Of a stretch of 64,000 bases of DNA, positions 56,410 through 64,000 are shown piece by piece (position 1 is the first letter of the stretch; the number at the start of each line of letters is the position of its first letter). The DNA is from Hydrogenophilales bacterium 16-64-46 (lineage in GTDB: Bacteria > Pseudomonadota > Gammaproteobacteria > Burkholderiales > Thiobacillaceae), in contig NCGY01000007.1 of the NCBI GenBank assembly GCA_002281775.1, positions 1-64,000 of the forward strand, read 5' to 3'. A program made the translations under genes and the position numbers. Below the pieces are notes generated by a model, which did not search any database, was not told the DNA's origin, and saw nothing but the letters and a program-made list of their open reading frames with translations.

Positions 56410-57134
56410 GCGGACGCGAGTGGCTGCCAGCGGCCGTCGATCAGGCCTTCGAGCGGGGCGTACTGGGTCTTGTAGGCCATCTTGCGGCTGGCCGCGATCC
56501 AGTAGCCCAGATACAGATAGGGCAGTTCCAGCCGCTTCGCCAGTTCGATCTGCCACAGCACGCCGTAGACGCCGAGGCTGTCGTGCCCGCGATCCGGATC
56601 GAAGAAGGTATAGACGGCAGAGAGCCCGTCGTCGATCTGGTCGACCACCGCGATCATCACCAGCGTGTCGCCGTCGCGGAACTCGACCATCACCGAATCG
56701 ACGTTGGACGACAGCAGGAACTGGATGTACTGGTCGGGGCCATCGCGATCCATGCCGCCGCCAGCGTGGCGGCTGGCCAGGTAGCGGCGATACAGGTCGT
56801 AATGCTCGTCGCGGAAATCCAGCGGCAGGAAGCGCGCATCGAGCCGGGCATTGCGCTTGAGGCAGCGGCGCTGGCTGCGGTTGGGGACAAACCGGGCGAC
56901 GTCGACGCGCACCGGCACGCAGGCGCGGCAGTTTTCGCAGTGGGGGCGATAGGTGAACTGGCCGCTGCGGCGAAAGCCGGCGCGGATGAGCGCGCTGTAG
57001 GCTTGGTGGTCGATGAGGTGGGTGGGCGTGGCCACCTGCGAGCGCGCGCGCTCGCCCGGCAGGTAGCTGCAATCGTAGTGCGCGGTGAGATAGAACTGGA
57101 TGCGCTGGAACGGCGGTTCAGTCGGGTACATCAA
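56406..57134 (-). CDS. bpt: Aspartate/glutamate leucyltransferase (arginyl-transferase family)
   Basis: 242 residues. The Cys-rich N-terminus is [15 protein letters not shown], with [13 protein letters not shown] near residue 67; the C-terminal GNAT-like domain has [20 protein letters not shown]. Bpt adds Leu to N-terminal Asp/Glu for ClpS-ClpAP degradation in bacteria. Overlaps aat by 17 bases. Confidence 0.93.
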   Translation of the reverse strand: MMYPTEPPFQRIQFYLTAHYDCSYLPGERARSQVATPTHLIDHQAYSALIRAGFRRSGQFTYRPHCENCRACVPVRVDVARFVPNRSQRRCLKRNARLDARFLPLDFRDEHYDLYRRYLASRHAGGGMDRDGPDQYIQFLLSSNVDSVMVEFRDGDTLVMIAVVDQIDDGLSAVYTFFDPDRGHDSLGVYGVLWQIELAKRLELPYLYLGYWIAASRKMAYKTQYAPLEGLIDGRWQPLASA

Positions 57135-57810
57135 AGCTCCAGGGGCCGGACCGGTGCGGCAAGTTTACCAATTCCGCCAGTCGTTCGACGAAGTCGGCGC
57201 GCGGCATCGGGCGCGCGCCGAGGCTGGCGAGGTGTGCAGTTTCCATCTGGCAGTCGATGAGGCCGAACTCCCAGCGCGCCAGCTGCCGGGCAAGCCCCAC
57301 CAGGGCCACTTTGGAGGCGTCCGGTTCGCGGCTGAACATCGATTCGCCATAGAACATGCGACCGATGGCCACGCCATACAGTCCACCGACCAGCCTGCCG
57401 TCGCGCCAGGTTTCGACCGAATGGGCATAGCCCGTCTCGAACAGCCGGGTATACGCCGCGATCATGGCCGGCGAAATCCAGGTGCCGGCTGCGTCTGCAC
57501 GCGGCCCCGCGCAACCCCGCATCACCTCGGCAAACACCGTGTCGACCCGCAGTTCGAAGCCGCCGTTGCGCAGCCGCTTGGCCAGTGAGCGGGTGACCCG
57601 TACGTCGCCGGGCACCAGCACCATGCGTGGATCGGGGCTCCACCAGAGGATGGGCTCGCCCGGGCTGAACCAGGGAAAGATACCGTGGCGATAAGCGTCG
57701 AGCAGGGTGGCCACGGCCAGGTCGCCGCCACGGGCCAGCAGTCCGTTGGGTTCGACCAGCGCCTGGTCCACGGGCGGAAATCGTGTGGCGTTTTGGCTAC
57801 GTTCGCTCAT
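57118..57810 (-). CDS. aat: Leucyl/phenylalanyl-tRNA-protein transferase
   Basis: 230 residues with [40 protein letters not shown] and [20 protein letters not shown]. It attaches Leu/Phe to N-terminal Lys/Arg, the second bacterial N-degron enzyme beside Bpt. First gene of the minus-strand unit aat-bpt-metallopeptidase-thyA-folA. Confidence 0.96.
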   Translation of the reverse strand: MSERSQNATRFPPVDQALVEPNGLLARGGDLAVATLLDAYRHGIFPWFSPGEPILWWSPDPRMVLVPGDVRVTRSLAKRLRNGGFELRVDTVFAEVMRGCAGPRADAAGTWISPAMIAAYTRLFETGYAHSVETWRDGRLVGGLYGVAIGRMFYGESMFSREPDASKVALVGLARQLARWEFGLIDCQMETAHLASLGARPMPRADFVERLAELVNLPHRSGPWSFDVPD

Positions 57811-57877
57811 GTCGCCATCTTACCGATGCAAAAAATCCCTTGCATCGGCTCATTTCATTATTTAAGATTTGTATATC

Positions 57878-57891
57878 TTGATATGCATCTG
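57878..57891. promoter_or_regulatory. FNR-like box upstream of ompW
   Basis: TTGAT-atgc-ATCTG, 8 of 10 positions of TTGAT-N4-ATCAA, in an AT-rich patch between aat and ompW, 30 bases before the ompW ATG. ompW is anaerobically controlled by FNR in enterics, but this distance would place the site over or beyond the -10, so repression or a chance match are possible. Confidence 0.3.
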
Positions 57892-57920
57892 TCGCAATCG
57901 ACTGTTACCCGGAGCCCACC

Positions 57921-58502
57921 ATGAAAAAGACCGCCTTCGTCGCCCTTGCCCTTGCCGCCGCCCTGCCCGCCAGCGCCCTCGCCGATAACTGGATGATGCG
58001 CGCACGTGCCGTCCAGATCGCGCCGGACGTCGACACCTCGCCCACGCTGGCCGGGCTGGACGTGTCCGACGAATGGACGCCGGAAGTCGATTTCACCTAC
58101 TTCGTCACACCCAATATCGGCGTCGAACTGATCCTCGGCACGGCCCGCCACGAAGTGAGCCTCGGCGGCACCAGCCTCGGCAAGCTCAACCACCTGCCGC
58201 CGACGCTGACCTTGCAGTACCACTTCGACGTCACGCCTTCGATCAAGCCATATGTCGGCGCAGGCGTGAACTACACGCGCTTCTATAATGTCGACCTTGC
58301 CCCCGGCCTGACCGTCGACCGCAACAGCTTCGGCGGTGCGTTGCAGGCGGGCGTCGATATCGCCATCGCGAAAAACCTCTATCTCAACCTGGATGTCAAG
58401 AAAATCTGGATCGAAACCGACGTCAAGTCGGGCGGCACCCAACTCACCACCCTGGACATCGATCCCTTGGTGTGGGGGGTCGGCCTCGGCTTCCGTTTCT
58501 GA
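57921..58502 (+). CDS. ompW: OmpW-family outer-membrane protein
   Basis: 193 residues. Signal peptide (ALPASALA), then an eight-strand barrel with the family marks TYFVTPNIGVELILGTARHE, YHFDVTPSIKPYVGAGVNYT and the terminal WGVGLGFRF. Outer-membrane pore linked to osmotic, oxygen or small hydrophobic-molecule responses. Divergent from aat. Confidence 0.93.
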   Translation: MKKTAFVALALAAALPASALADNWMMRARAVQIAPDVDTSPTLAGLDVSDEWTPEVDFTYFVTPNIGVELILGTARHEVSLGGTSLGKLNHLPPTLTLQYHFDVTPSIKPYVGAGVNYTRFYNVDLAPGLTVDRNSFGGALQAGVDIAIAKNLYLNLDVKKIWIETDVKSGGTQLTTLDIDPLVWGVGLGFRF

Positions 58503-58613
58503 ACACGCAGCATGTGAACCCTTGACGTATGCGGCGGGCACACCCTCTCTCCTGGGCCCGTCGTGCTGTTGCGTCCTCCTCGGGGGCGTTTCTTGAGCAA
58601 CTCTCCTGGGCTC

Positions 58614-61052
58614 ATGAACGCCCCCACTTTTTTGCCTGAAGAAACCGGCTGTTTCCATTGCGGGCTGCCCGTTCCCGACGGCGCGCTGTACCCCATCCGC
58701 TACGCGGCCGCCACGCACCAGGCCTGCTGCCGCGGCTGCCAGGCCGTGGCGCAGACCATCATCGACAGCGGCCAGGGGGCCTATTACACCCACCGCACCG
58801 TCCTGCCTGCCACGCCACAGCAAGCCGAAGCCGAACTCGCGCAACTGGGTCTGTACGACCTGCCGGGAATCCAGGAAAGCTTCGTCAAGGTCGAGGCGGA
58901 GAACATCCGCGAGGCCGCGCTGATCCTGGAAAACATCGTCTGCGCCGCGTGCATCTGGCTGAACGAGCGGCACATCGCTGCCCTGCCCGGCGTGCTGTCG
59001 GTGGAGATCAACTACGCCACGCGGCGCGCCCGCGTGCGCTGGGACAACAGTCGCCTCCCGCTCTCGGCGATCTTGAAGGCAGTGTCCGACATCGGCTATA
59101 TCGCCCACCCCTTCGACCCCGGCCGCTCCGACGACATTTACAGGCGTGAGCGCAACACCGCGATCAAGCGGCTCGCCATCGCCGGCCTCGGGATGATGCA
59201 GGTGATGATGTACGCGCTGCCGACCTACACCGCCACCGACATGAGCGACGAAATCCGTCGGCTGATGAGCTGGGCGAGCCTCGTGCTCACCATCCCGGTG
59301 GTGGGGTATTCGGCCTGGCCCTTTTTCATCGGGGCCTGGCGTGACCTCAAGCGCCGCATGCTCGGCATGGACGTGCCGGTGGCGCTCGGCGTCGGCACCG
59401 CGTTCGTCGCCAGCGTCACCAGCACCTTCTCAGGACACGGCGAGGTGTACTACGACTCGGTAACCATGTTCATCTTCCTGCTGCTGACCGGCCGTTTTCT
59501 CGAGATGAACGCGCGCCGCCGCGCTGGCGCGGCGGTGGAGGAACTGGTCAAGCTTATTCCCGCCGCGACCACGCGCCTGCCGCACTGGCCGGCGCGCGAC
59601 GAGGAACAGCTGCCGGTCGCGCGGCTGGCGGTCGGCGACCACATCCTGGTGCGCCCCGGCGAAACCCTGCCCGCTGACGGGGTGGTGGTCGACGGCGACA
59701 GCGCCGTGTCTGAAGCCATGCTCACCGGCGAATCGCTGCCGGTGTCGAAGGCCAGCGGTGCGCGCGTCGTCGGCGGCAGCCTCAACCAGGCGAGTCCGCT
59801 GGTGGTCCGGGTCGAACGCCTGGGTGCCGACACCCGGCTCGCCTCCATCGTCCGCCTGCTCGACCGCGCACAGAGCGAAAAGCCGCGCATCGGCCAGCTC
59901 GCCGATCGCGCCGCTGCCTGGTTCGTCGGCCTGCTGCTGGTGATCACTGCGCTGGTCGGCGTGGCCTGGTATCTGATCGATCCGTCGAAGGCGCTGTGGA
60001 TCGTGGTCTCGGTGCTGGTCGTCACCTGCCCCTGCGCGCTCGGTCTCGCCACCCCCGCCGCGCTGACCACCGCCACCGGCCGGCTGACCCGGCTGGGCTT
60101 GCTGACCACGCGCGGGCACGCTCTGGAAACGCTGGCGCGCGCCACCGACCTGGTATTCGACAAGACCGGCACGCTGAGCCACGGTCGCCTCTCCGTGCGC
60201 CGCGTGATTCCGCTGGGGGAGTGCACGGCGGAAGACGCCAGCGCGCTGGCCGCCGCCCTGGAAGCCGGGTCGGAGCACCCCATCGCGCGCGCGCTGTGCC
60301 GGCACGCGACCGCAGTACAGACTGCCCGCGATATCCACAACACACCCGGCCAGGGCGTGGAAGGCACGCTGGACGGACGCACGTATCGCCTGGGCTCACC
60401 CCGCTTTGCCGCGCCCGGCAGCGCCCTGCCCGACACGGCCGGGGGCGAGAGTTGGGTCGCGCTCGCCGAAGGCGAGGCAGTGATCGCCTGGTTTGCCCTG
60501 GCCGACACGCCGCGTGCCGATGCCGCCGACGCGCTCGCCGCATTGCGCAAGCAGGGCCTGCGCCTGCACCTGCTGTCGGGCGATGCCGAGGGCGCGGTCC
60601 AGGCCACCGCGCAACAGCTCGGCATCACCGACTGGCACGCCGGCGCGCTACCGGAAGACAAGCTCGCCTACGTGAAAGCGTTACAAGCCGAGGGGCGCAT
60701 CGTCGCCATGGTCGGCGACGGCATCAACGACGCGCCGGTACTCGCCGGCGCGCAGGTGTCAATCGCCATGGGCGAAGGTGCCGACGTGGCGCAGGCCGCC
60801 GCCGACATGGTCATGCTCGGCAGCCGGCTCGGCACGCTGACGGAAGGCGTCGCGCTCGCACGCAAGACGCAAAAGATCATCCGCGAAAACCTCGGCTGGG
60901 CACTGGGCTACAACCTCATCGCCATCCCTGCCGCCGCACTCGGCTACGTCACGCCCTGGATCGCCGGCATCGGCATGTCGGCAAGCTCGCTGCTGGTGGT
61001 GCTGAACGCCTTGCGACTGTCAGATTTCAAAAAAGTGAGCGGTAAGCGGTGA
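58614..61052 (+). CDS. ccoI: Copper P-type ATPase CcoI/FixI
   Basis: 812 residues. N-terminal Cys-pair region CFHCGLPVPDG and CCRGCQAV, HMA with IVCAACIW near residue 110, membrane helices, CPC in TCPCALGLATP near residue 475, phosphorylation motif FDKTGTL, and GDGINDAP near residue 705. It exports copper for cbb3 oxidase assembly. Followed by ccoS. Start at 58614; an earlier ATG adds a non-homologous tail. Confidence 0.94.
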   Translation: MNAPTFLPEETGCFHCGLPVPDGALYPIRYAAATHQACCRGCQAVAQTIIDSGQGAYYTHRTVLPATPQQAEAELAQLGLYDLPGIQESFVKVEAENIREAALILENIVCAACIWLNERHIAALPGVLSVEINYATRRARVRWDNSRLPLSAILKAVSDIGYIAHPFDPGRSDDIYRRERNTAIKRLAIAGLGMMQVMMYALPTYTATDMSDEIRRLMSWASLVLTIPVVGYSAWPFFIGAWRDLKRRMLGMDVPVALGVGTAFVASVTSTFSGHGEVYYDSVTMFIFLLLTGRFLEMNARRRAGAAVEELVKLIPAATTRLPHWPARDEEQLPVARLAVGDHILVRPGETLPADGVVVDGDSAVSEAMLTGESLPVSKASGARVVGGSLNQASPLVVRVERLGADTRLASIVRLLDRAQSEKPRIGQLADRAAAWFVGLLLVITALVGVAWYLIDPSKALWIVVSVLVVTCPCALGLATPAALTTATGRLTRLGLLTTRGHALETLARATDLVFDKTGTLSHGRLSVRRVIPLGECTAEDASALAAALEAGSEHPIARALCRHATAVQTARDIHNTPGQGVEGTLDGRTYRLGSPRFAAPGSALPDTAGGESWVALAEGEAVIAWFALADTPRADAADALAALRKQGLRLHLLSGDAEGAVQATAQQLGITDWHAGALPEDKLAYVKALQAEGRIVAMVGDGINDAPVLAGAQVSIAMGEGADVAQAAADMVMLGSRLGTLTEGVALARKTQKIIRENLGWALGYNLIAIPAAALGYVTPWIAGIGMSASSLLVVLNALRLSDFKKVSGKR

Positions 61053-61094
61053 GCCGCAAACCTACTCTCCACTCACCGCTTACCGCTTACCGCT
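61035..61094. repeat. Inverted (CCGCTTA)n repeat at the ccoI-ccoS junction
   Basis: Left arm GTGAGCGGTAAGCGGTGAG (61035-61053) contains the ccoI stop. The right arm CTCACCGCTTACCGCTTACC+GCT (61072-61094) is its complement with an extra unit. The 18-base loop is TACTCTCC-like. It may act as an attenuator between the two genes. Confidence 0.65.
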
Positions 61095-61099
61095 CCCCC

Positions 61100-61285
61100 A
61101 TGGACATCCTCCTGCTCCTCATCCCCCTCAGTCTCGTGCTCGTCGGCGGCATCGCCTGGGTGATGCTGTGGGCGGCCAAAAGCGGGCAGTTCGACGATCT
61201 CGAAGGCCCCGGCCACAGCGTGATCATGGACGACGATACGCCGCACCCCTCCGGCGGCGACATGCATCCTGCCGACAAAAAATAG
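61100..61285 (+). CDS. ccoS: cbb3 oxidase assembly protein CcoS
   Basis: 61 residues with one membrane helix (LLLIPLSLVLVGGIAWVMLW), then the conserved cytoplasmic SGQFDDLEGPGHSVIMDDD. Required with CcoI for active cbb3 oxidase in other proteobacteria. The ATG at 61100 gives the family's normal length; ATG at 61049 lies in repeats. No ccoNOQP in the window. Confidence 0.92.
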   Translation: MDILLLLIPLSLVLVGGIAWVMLWAAKSGQFDDLEGPGHSVIMDDDTPHPSGGDMHPADKK

Positions 61286-61331
61286 ACGCGTCGCCTATGC
61301 TGCGAACTCGACTTCCCCGGATCGACGCGCC

Positions 61332-61955
61332 ATGACCCCACCCCTCCTCTGGTACTTCGCCGACCCCCTGTGCTCGTGGTGCTGGGGCTTTTCCCCGGCC
61401 ATCGAAACCCTGCGCGACGCGTACCGCGACACGCTGAAAATCGCTCTCGTGCTCGGTGGCCTGCGTCCCGGCGAGACCACGCCCCTGACTCCTTCCGCGC
61501 GCGACGACATCCTGCATCACTGGCAGACGGTGCACACGCGCACCGGCCAGCCTTTCCGTTTCGACGGCGCACTGCCGCCGGGATTCGTCTACGACACCGA
61601 ACCGGCGTGCCGCGCCGTGGTCGCCGCCGGCGCGCTGGACGCGGCTAGCATCTTCCCCCTGTTCAAGGCCATCCAGACAGCGTTCTACTCCGAGGGGCAG
61701 GACGTCACGCAAGGCGATTGTCTCGCGCAACTGGCCGCCGGCCTCGGCCTCGACGCAGCAGGCTTTGCCGATATCTGGGCGAGCGACACGGCGCGTGCAC
61801 GCACCCAGGCGCATTTCCGCCAGGCGCGCGCCGCCGGCGTGCGCGGCTTTCCCACACTGATCGTGCAGCAGGACGAACGCCTGACGCCCATCGCGACGGG
61901 CTGCGAATACCTCGACACGGTACGCACCCGCCTCGACGCCTGTCTTGCCACATGA
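61332..61955 (+). CDS. DsbA-family (FrnE-like) oxidoreductase
   Basis: 207 residues with thioredoxin-like motif CSWC at residues 14-17 in YFADPLCSWCWGFSPA and a helical insert. No signal peptide, so cytoplasmic. The cis-Pro loop is VRGFPTLIV. FrnE-like proteins reduce or isomerise disulfides or bind ligands; substrate unknown. Overlaps the next gene by ATGA-type junction. Confidence 0.88.
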   Translation: MTPPLLWYFADPLCSWCWGFSPAIETLRDAYRDTLKIALVLGGLRPGETTPLTPSARDDILHHWQTVHTRTGQPFRFDGALPPGFVYDTEPACRAVVAAGALDAASIFPLFKAIQTAFYSEGQDVTQGDCLAQLAAGLGLDAAGFADIWASDTARARTQAHFRQARAAGVRGFPTLIVQQDERLTPIATGCEYLDTVRTRLDACLAT

Positions 61956-62791
61956 ACTTCCGGCTGGCTGCGCTGATCGCATATCTGCTCGTGTCAGCGG
62001 CAGCTGCAGGGGACGCTCCGCCCCCCATGATCGATGCCCATGCGCACTACACCCTGCCGGACAGCCAAGTCTTCCCGCCCGATGCCCTCGTGGCGAAGCT
62101 GGACGCCGCAGGCGTGACACGCCTGGTCGTGACCAGCCAGCCGCCCGCGCTCGCGCAGGCGCTCTACCGGCACGCCCCCGCACGCATCCTGCCCATCCTC
62201 GGCGTCTATGATCACGGCCTCGACAAGGCCCACTGGGTGCACGACCCCACCCTGCAGGCGCGTGTCGAAGCGGCGCTCGACGCAGGCCACTGGGCCGGGC
62301 TCGGTGAACTGCATCTCTTCGCCGCCGATGCAGAGCAACCGGTGTTCGAGGCACTGGTGAACCTGGCGGCAGAACGAAATCTCGTCCTGCTGCTGCACGG
62401 CGATCCTGAGATCGTCCGCCATGCCTTCTCGATCGCGCCCGGCGTACGCATCCTCTGGGCGCACCTCGGCACCGACCCGCGCCCCGAAACCCTCGCCCCC
62501 CTGCTGGCGCAGTATCCCCAGCTCTGGATCGACACCTCGGTGCGCGACGAGCGCATCGCGCCGAATGGCCACTTGCTGCCCGAATGGCACGCCCTGTTCG
62601 AGCGTCATCCCACGCGTGTCGTCGTCGCCGTCGACACCTTCAGCACCCACCGCTGGCAGCACTACGGCGAGGTCGTCGATGCGATTCGTCACTGGGCCGG
62701 CAGCCTGTCCCCCGGCTTGCAGCGCCGCCTGCTGCACGACAATGCCGCGCAACTGTTCGACGCGTTTCCCGCAGCGCCCGGCCGCCCGTAG
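61952..62791 (+). CDS. Exported amidohydrolase family protein
   Basis: 279 residues. Signal peptide (AYLLVSAAAAGDA), then a TIM-barrel amidohydrolase_2 opening MIDAHAHYTLPDS with the HxH pair, further metal ligands near GELHLFAAD, VLLLHGDPE, WAHLGTDPR and DTFSTHRW. Substrate unknown. Overlaps the DsbA-like gene by 4 bases. Confidence 0.82.
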   Translation: MNFRLAALIAYLLVSAAAAGDAPPPMIDAHAHYTLPDSQVFPPDALVAKLDAAGVTRLVVTSQPPALAQALYRHAPARILPILGVYDHGLDKAHWVHDPTLQARVEAALDAGHWAGLGELHLFAADAEQPVFEALVNLAAERNLVLLLHGDPEIVRHAFSIAPGVRILWAHLGTDPRPETLAPLLAQYPQLWIDTSVRDERIAPNGHLLPEWHALFERHPTRVVVAVDTFSTHRWQHYGEVVDAIRHWAGSLSPGLQRRLLHDNAAQLFDAFPAAPGRP

Positions 62792-62821
62792 AATGCATCC
62801 GTTTCCCAACGGAGCCTTACG

Positions 62822-63493
62822 ATGTCCCGCCTGCTGACCCTTCCCGCACGAATCTTTTCCGCCGGACTCATTGCCTGCACGTTTGCCCTTGGCATCACCG
62901 GCTGCGGTGCCAGCGAACCCGGCAAACAAACCGTGTCCACCGCACCGGCCGCCGGCCAGCCGCCCAACCCGCGCGTATTGATCGAAACCAGCCAGGGCAA
63001 CGTCGTCGTCGAACTCTTCCCCGGCAACGCACCGCAGTCGGTGGGCAATTTTCTCAACTACGCACAGAGCGGTTTCTACGACGGACTGATCTTTCATCGC
63101 GTCATTCCCGGCTTCATGGTCCAGGGCGGCGGCATGACGCCCGACATGGCCGAGAAACCCAAGAACGCGCCGATCCAGAACGAAGCCGACAACGGCCTGA
63201 AAAATCTGCGCGGCACGCTGGCGATGGCGCGCACCATGGACCCGCACTCCGCCTCGTCGCAGTTCTTCATCAACGTCGCCGACAACGCCTTCCTCAACCA
63301 TCGCGGCAAGAGCGTCGAAGACTGGGGCTACGCCGTGTTCGGCCAGGTGGTTGACGGCATGGACGTGGTCGACGCCATCGTCGCCGTGCCGCGCGGCCGT
63401 ACCGGACCGCACGACGACGTGCCGAAGACGCCGGTGTTGATGCAGCGCGTCAGCGTACTTCCGGCCGCCGCCCCACCCGCTGCCCAGCCCTGA
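62822..63493 (+). CDS. Cyclophilin-type peptidyl-prolyl isomerase lipoprotein
   Basis: 223 residues. Signal/lipobox GITGC near residue 27, then a cyclophilin domain with [54 protein letters not shown] and the Trp-containing [12 protein letters not shown]. Periplasmic protein folding helper (PpiA/PpiB type). Stop overlaps a possible start of the FecCD permease. Confidence 0.93.
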   Translation: MSRLLTLPARIFSAGLIACTFALGITGCGASEPGKQTVSTAPAAGQPPNPRVLIETSQGNVVVELFPGNAPQSVGNFLNYAQSGFYDGLIFHRVIPGFMVQGGGMTPDMAEKPKNAPIQNEADNGLKNLRGTLAMARTMDPHSASSQFFINVADNAFLNHRGKSVEDWGYAVFGQVVDGMDVVDAIVAVPRGRTGPHDDVPKTPVLMQRVSVLPAAAPPAAQP

Positions 63494-64000
63494 GGTCTGC
63501 CCTGCGCCCTACCCGCATCCTTTTTGCACTCTCCGGGCTCGCGCCCGTCGTCCTGGTGATCGGCCTCGCCGCCGGCAGCCTGCCCGACGACCGCGAACTG
63601 GCCACGCAGATCCTCACCCTGCTGCGCGGCCCGCGTGTCGCTGCCGCCTTCGCCTGCGGTGGCCTGCTCGCGCTTGCCGGTGTGCTGATGCAGACCCTGT
63701 TCCGCAATCCGCTTGCCGAACCCTATCTGCTCGGCGCGTCCGGCGGCGCGGGCTTCGCCGCCCTGCTCGGCATGGCGGCCGGGCTGGCGTGGCCTTGGGT
63801 CTCGCTTGCCGCCTTTGCCGGCAGTCTGGGCGCACTCGCGCTCGCCGCCGCACTCGGCGGCCGACTGCTCGCGCGCGACCACACGCCGCTGCTGCTCGCC
63901 GGCGTCATGCTTGCTGCCGGCTTCGGTGCGCTCATCTCGCTGGTACTCTCCATCGCACCGGCCGAACGCCTGCCCGGCATGCTGTTCTTCCTGATGGGTG
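63490..64000 (+). CDS. FecCD-type ABC permease, partial
   Basis: At least 170 codons, open to the window end. Membrane helices with the BtuC/FecCD signature [20 protein letters not shown], then [14 protein letters not shown] and [20 protein letters not shown]. Imports iron-siderophore, haem or cobalamin with partner SBP and ATPase that should lie downstream. No ATG, GTG or TTG is in frame before the first helix; CTG at 63490 or 63502 is proposed. Confidence 0.8.
   Translation, partial: MRSALRPTRILFALSGLAPVVLVIGLAAGSLPDDRELATQILTLLRGPRVAAAFACGGLLALAGVLMQTLFRNPLAEPYLLGASGGAGFAALLGMAAGLAWPWVSLAAFAGSLGALALAAALGGRLLARDHTPLLLAGVMLAAGFGALISLVLSIAPAERLPGMLFFLMG

Noticed and set aside
57811..57920. 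FNR-activated ompW promoter
   Set aside because: Only 8 of 10 consensus positions and too close to the start for class II activation; retained only as a weak site.

Overview
The window is high-GC bacterial chromosome and most likely belongs to a betaproteobacterium of the Thiobacillus/Nitrosomonadales type. The reasons are the family repertoire (CbbY next to FolD, paired Bpt and Aat transferases, CcoI-CcoS, a TesA-YbbA-YbbP cluster, duplicated Crp/Fnr stress regulators with CsbD, BON, YqjD/E/K and Lmo0937-like proteins) and dense, 4-bp-overlapping operons. The genus is an inference from gene content; no rRNA or other marker is present.

Region 1 (1-7256) is an integrated element at a tRNA-Arg(CCU) gene, and its left end lies outside the window. 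Every gene is on the minus strand. In transcription order they are a P4-type tyrosine integrase, three tightly packed unknown genes, an AlpA-like regulator, a four-cysteine zinc-ribbon protein, a Toprim primase-like protein coupled by ATGA to a DUF3987 helicase-like protein, an iteron/hairpin-bearing spacer, a small unknown gene, and finally an HK97-type prohead protease that runs off the left edge. An integrase-AlpA-primase/helicase-HK97 capsid order without intervening lysis or tail genes is the plan of capsid-forming phage satellites (cf-PICIs). This is the strongest candidate here for an undescribed system.

Region 2 (7257-17979) is housekeeping and signalling: a membrane-anchored peroxiredoxin coupled to a diguanylate cyclase, a CDP-alcohol phosphotransferase, HrpA helicase, a CbiM-like membrane protein, a YecA/SEC-C protein, a SerB-like HAD phosphatase, a soluble PDC/Cache sensor, an antitoxin-like orphan and a truncated WYL regulator.

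Region 3 (17980-31376) is a single-direction run for storage polysaccharide: pgi, glk, glgC, a GH57 glycosidase, malQ, glgB, glgA and glgP. Together they connect fructose-6-P and glucose-1-P to glycogen synthesis, and glycogen back to glucose-1-P and free glucose (rephosphorylated by Glk).

Region 4 (31377-45662) holds a methionine-rich OmpA-like envelope protein, panD, cbbY, folD, a tRNA-Pro/Arg/His cluster whose tRNA-His 3' end and terminator are duplicated 193 bp downstream, a PhoX-like TAT phosphatase, YchJ, TesA with the YbbAP exporter, an AT-rich, apparently acquired AAA+ ATPase, and HflX. Region 5 (45663-50902) is an envelope/osmotic-stress cluster (CsbD, BON lipoprotein, YqjD/E/K, transglutaminase, two Crp/Fnr paralogues, a 45-aa membrane protein). 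It carries two copies of a shared 16-bp palindrome upstream of csbD and the second regulator. Region 6 (50903-64000) contains TrhO, MscS, a methyltransferase, a Cys-rich lipoprotein, an operon aat-bpt-metallopeptidase-thyA-folA, OmpW, CcoI-CcoS, a DsbA-like protein, an amidohydrolase, a cyclophilin and the beginning of a FecCD-type permease.

Several intergenic spacers are built from short 6-7 bp repeats (CCCCTGA/CCCCTAG/CCGCTTA types), often as inverted arms that start at the preceding stop codon. No CRISPR array, rRNA, complete insertion sequence or recognisable riboswitch was seen.
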